From NCBI GenBank assembly GCA_964645585.1, contig CAZYAN010000025.1:1-60893 (forward strand): a stretch of 60,893 bases of DNA, given 5' to 3'. This DNA is from DATGSL01 sp964645585 (GTDB lineage Bacteria; Verrucomicrobiota; Verrucomicrobiia; Opitutales; T3Sed10-336). A program made the position numbers and the translations under genes. The notes under the pieces were generated by a model. It did no database searches, was not told the DNA's origin, and saw only the letters and a list, made by a program, of their open reading frames with translations. Position 1 is the first letter of the stretch. Each line of letters starts with the position of its first letter. Shown here in pieces: positions 60,516 through 60,893 of the stretch.

Positions 60516-60893
60516 ATGAATGCGGGGCGATTCTTCGGAGCGGCAGCCATCCTCGTCGCGTTTGCCGTTGGGGCTGTCGCGCAAACTTCCATTCCTTTTG
60601 CAGAACCAGCTTACGCGGATAGCGAAGAACGGCCGGGTCTTGACGAGCGCGAGCGGGTTCCTTTTCCCGCGCCTGACTGGCGAGGCTGGACGTCGAGCGA
60701 AGGCGAACAGATCGCCGGGTACCTGCGCGAATTGCGCGGCGGCGAAGCGGTGATCGTGCGCCGGGACGGCCGCGTTTTTTCCGTTCCGCTCGATCGCTTC
60801 TCCGCCGGCGATCGCGCCTATATCGCCGAGTGGGCCCAAGAAAACCTGCTCGATCCCGCGCGCCTGCGGCAGATCGCGGAGCGCGAAGATCTG
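60516..60893 (+). CDS. Secreted SHD1-domain protein, truncated by the window edge
   Basis: The open frame starts with ATG 60516 and continues past the last base, so only 126 residues are visible. An N-terminal signal peptide (cleavage near G-A-V-A-Q) is followed by a Pro-rich linker and an SHD1-like domain: W-T-S-S-E-G-E-Q-I-A-G-Y-L, V-I-V-R-R-D-G-R-V-F-S-V-P-L-D-R-F, Y-I-A-E-W. SHD1-type modules are common in secreted proteins of PVC bacteria. Its remainder lies outside the window. Confidence 0.7.
   Translation, partial: MNAGRFFGAAAILVAFAVGAVAQTSIPFAEPAYADSEERPGLDERERVPFPAPDWRGWTSSEGEQIAGYLRELRGGEAVIVRRDGRVFSVPLDRFSAGDRAYIAEWAQENLLDPARLRQIAEREDL

Overview
The window looks like chromosomal sequence from a GC-rich, free-living member of the Verrucomicrobiota or a close PVC relative. 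This is inferred from several traits. Three large secreted proteins (24.5-27.9, 38.5-40.4 and 55.8-57.2 kb) share a 'GDGxxNLLxYALGL' plus 'SSDLxxW' C-terminal tail. A partial gene at the right edge carries an SHD1-like domain. There is an ebo gene set, and rhamnose catabolism uses a fused aldolase-dehydrogenase. No rRNA, tRNA, CRISPR array or intact insertion sequence was recognised. A 100-N run at 40470-40569 shows that this is a scaffold. The first 43 bases look like a mobile-element end, so the left edge may be an assembly break at a repeat.

Layout. 0-3.2 kb: transketolase, a universal stress protein and a DUF721/DciA-like protein. 3.4-5.6 kb: a secreted beta-propeller-like protein and a 54-residue lipoprotein. 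5.6-24.1 kb: a long co-directional surface-polysaccharide locus. It holds eight glycosyltransferases, a CDP-sugar module (rfbF, rfbG, an rfbC-like epimerase and a COG4091-type dehydrogenase with a SAF domain), an ABC exporter (Wzm/Wzt), a hexapeptide acyltransferase and a polytopic Wzy-like protein, and it ends in a strong terminator. 24.2-32 kb: a truncated GxxExxY protein, a 1136-residue secreted glycosidase with two CBM6-like modules, an RlpA-like protein, a WcaI-like glycosyltransferase and two tandem LuxR-type response regulators. The second regulator has lost its phosphoacceptor aspartate. 32.3-38.5 kb: sugar catabolism with a rhamnulose-1-phosphate aldolase/dehydrogenase, RhaA, an unusual ROK protein and a PIG-L deacetylase. 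38.5-48.3 kb: a matrixin-like protease, dihydrolipoyl dehydrogenase, small stress-type proteins (MTH1187, baeRF3), an M14 peptidase, a nucleotidyltransferase and a lipoprotein.

48.3-51.9 kb holds a reduced, rearranged ebo cluster: eboB on the plus strand faces eboE-eboD on the minus strand, and eboA, eboC and eboF are not seen. It is followed by a minus-strand set of PRPP synthetase, dienelactone-hydrolase-like protein and phosphoribosyltransferase (52.1-54.7 kb). The last of these is separated from the others by a REP-like hairpin cluster and an ATCTAAA-type repeat. 54.9-60.9 kb: two small membrane proteins, a secreted lectin-like protein, and an AT-richer RCC1-repeat gene split over three frames by two apparent single-base losses, then a truncated secreted SHD1 protein.

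The items most worth following up are the rearranged ebo set with its small unknown companion ORF, the PRPP cassette, the tandem regulators with the Asp-to-Glu change, the CDP-sugar module lacking the usual RfbH dehydrase, and the frameshifted RCC1 gene. All calls were made by reading the sequence and translations; no database search was run.
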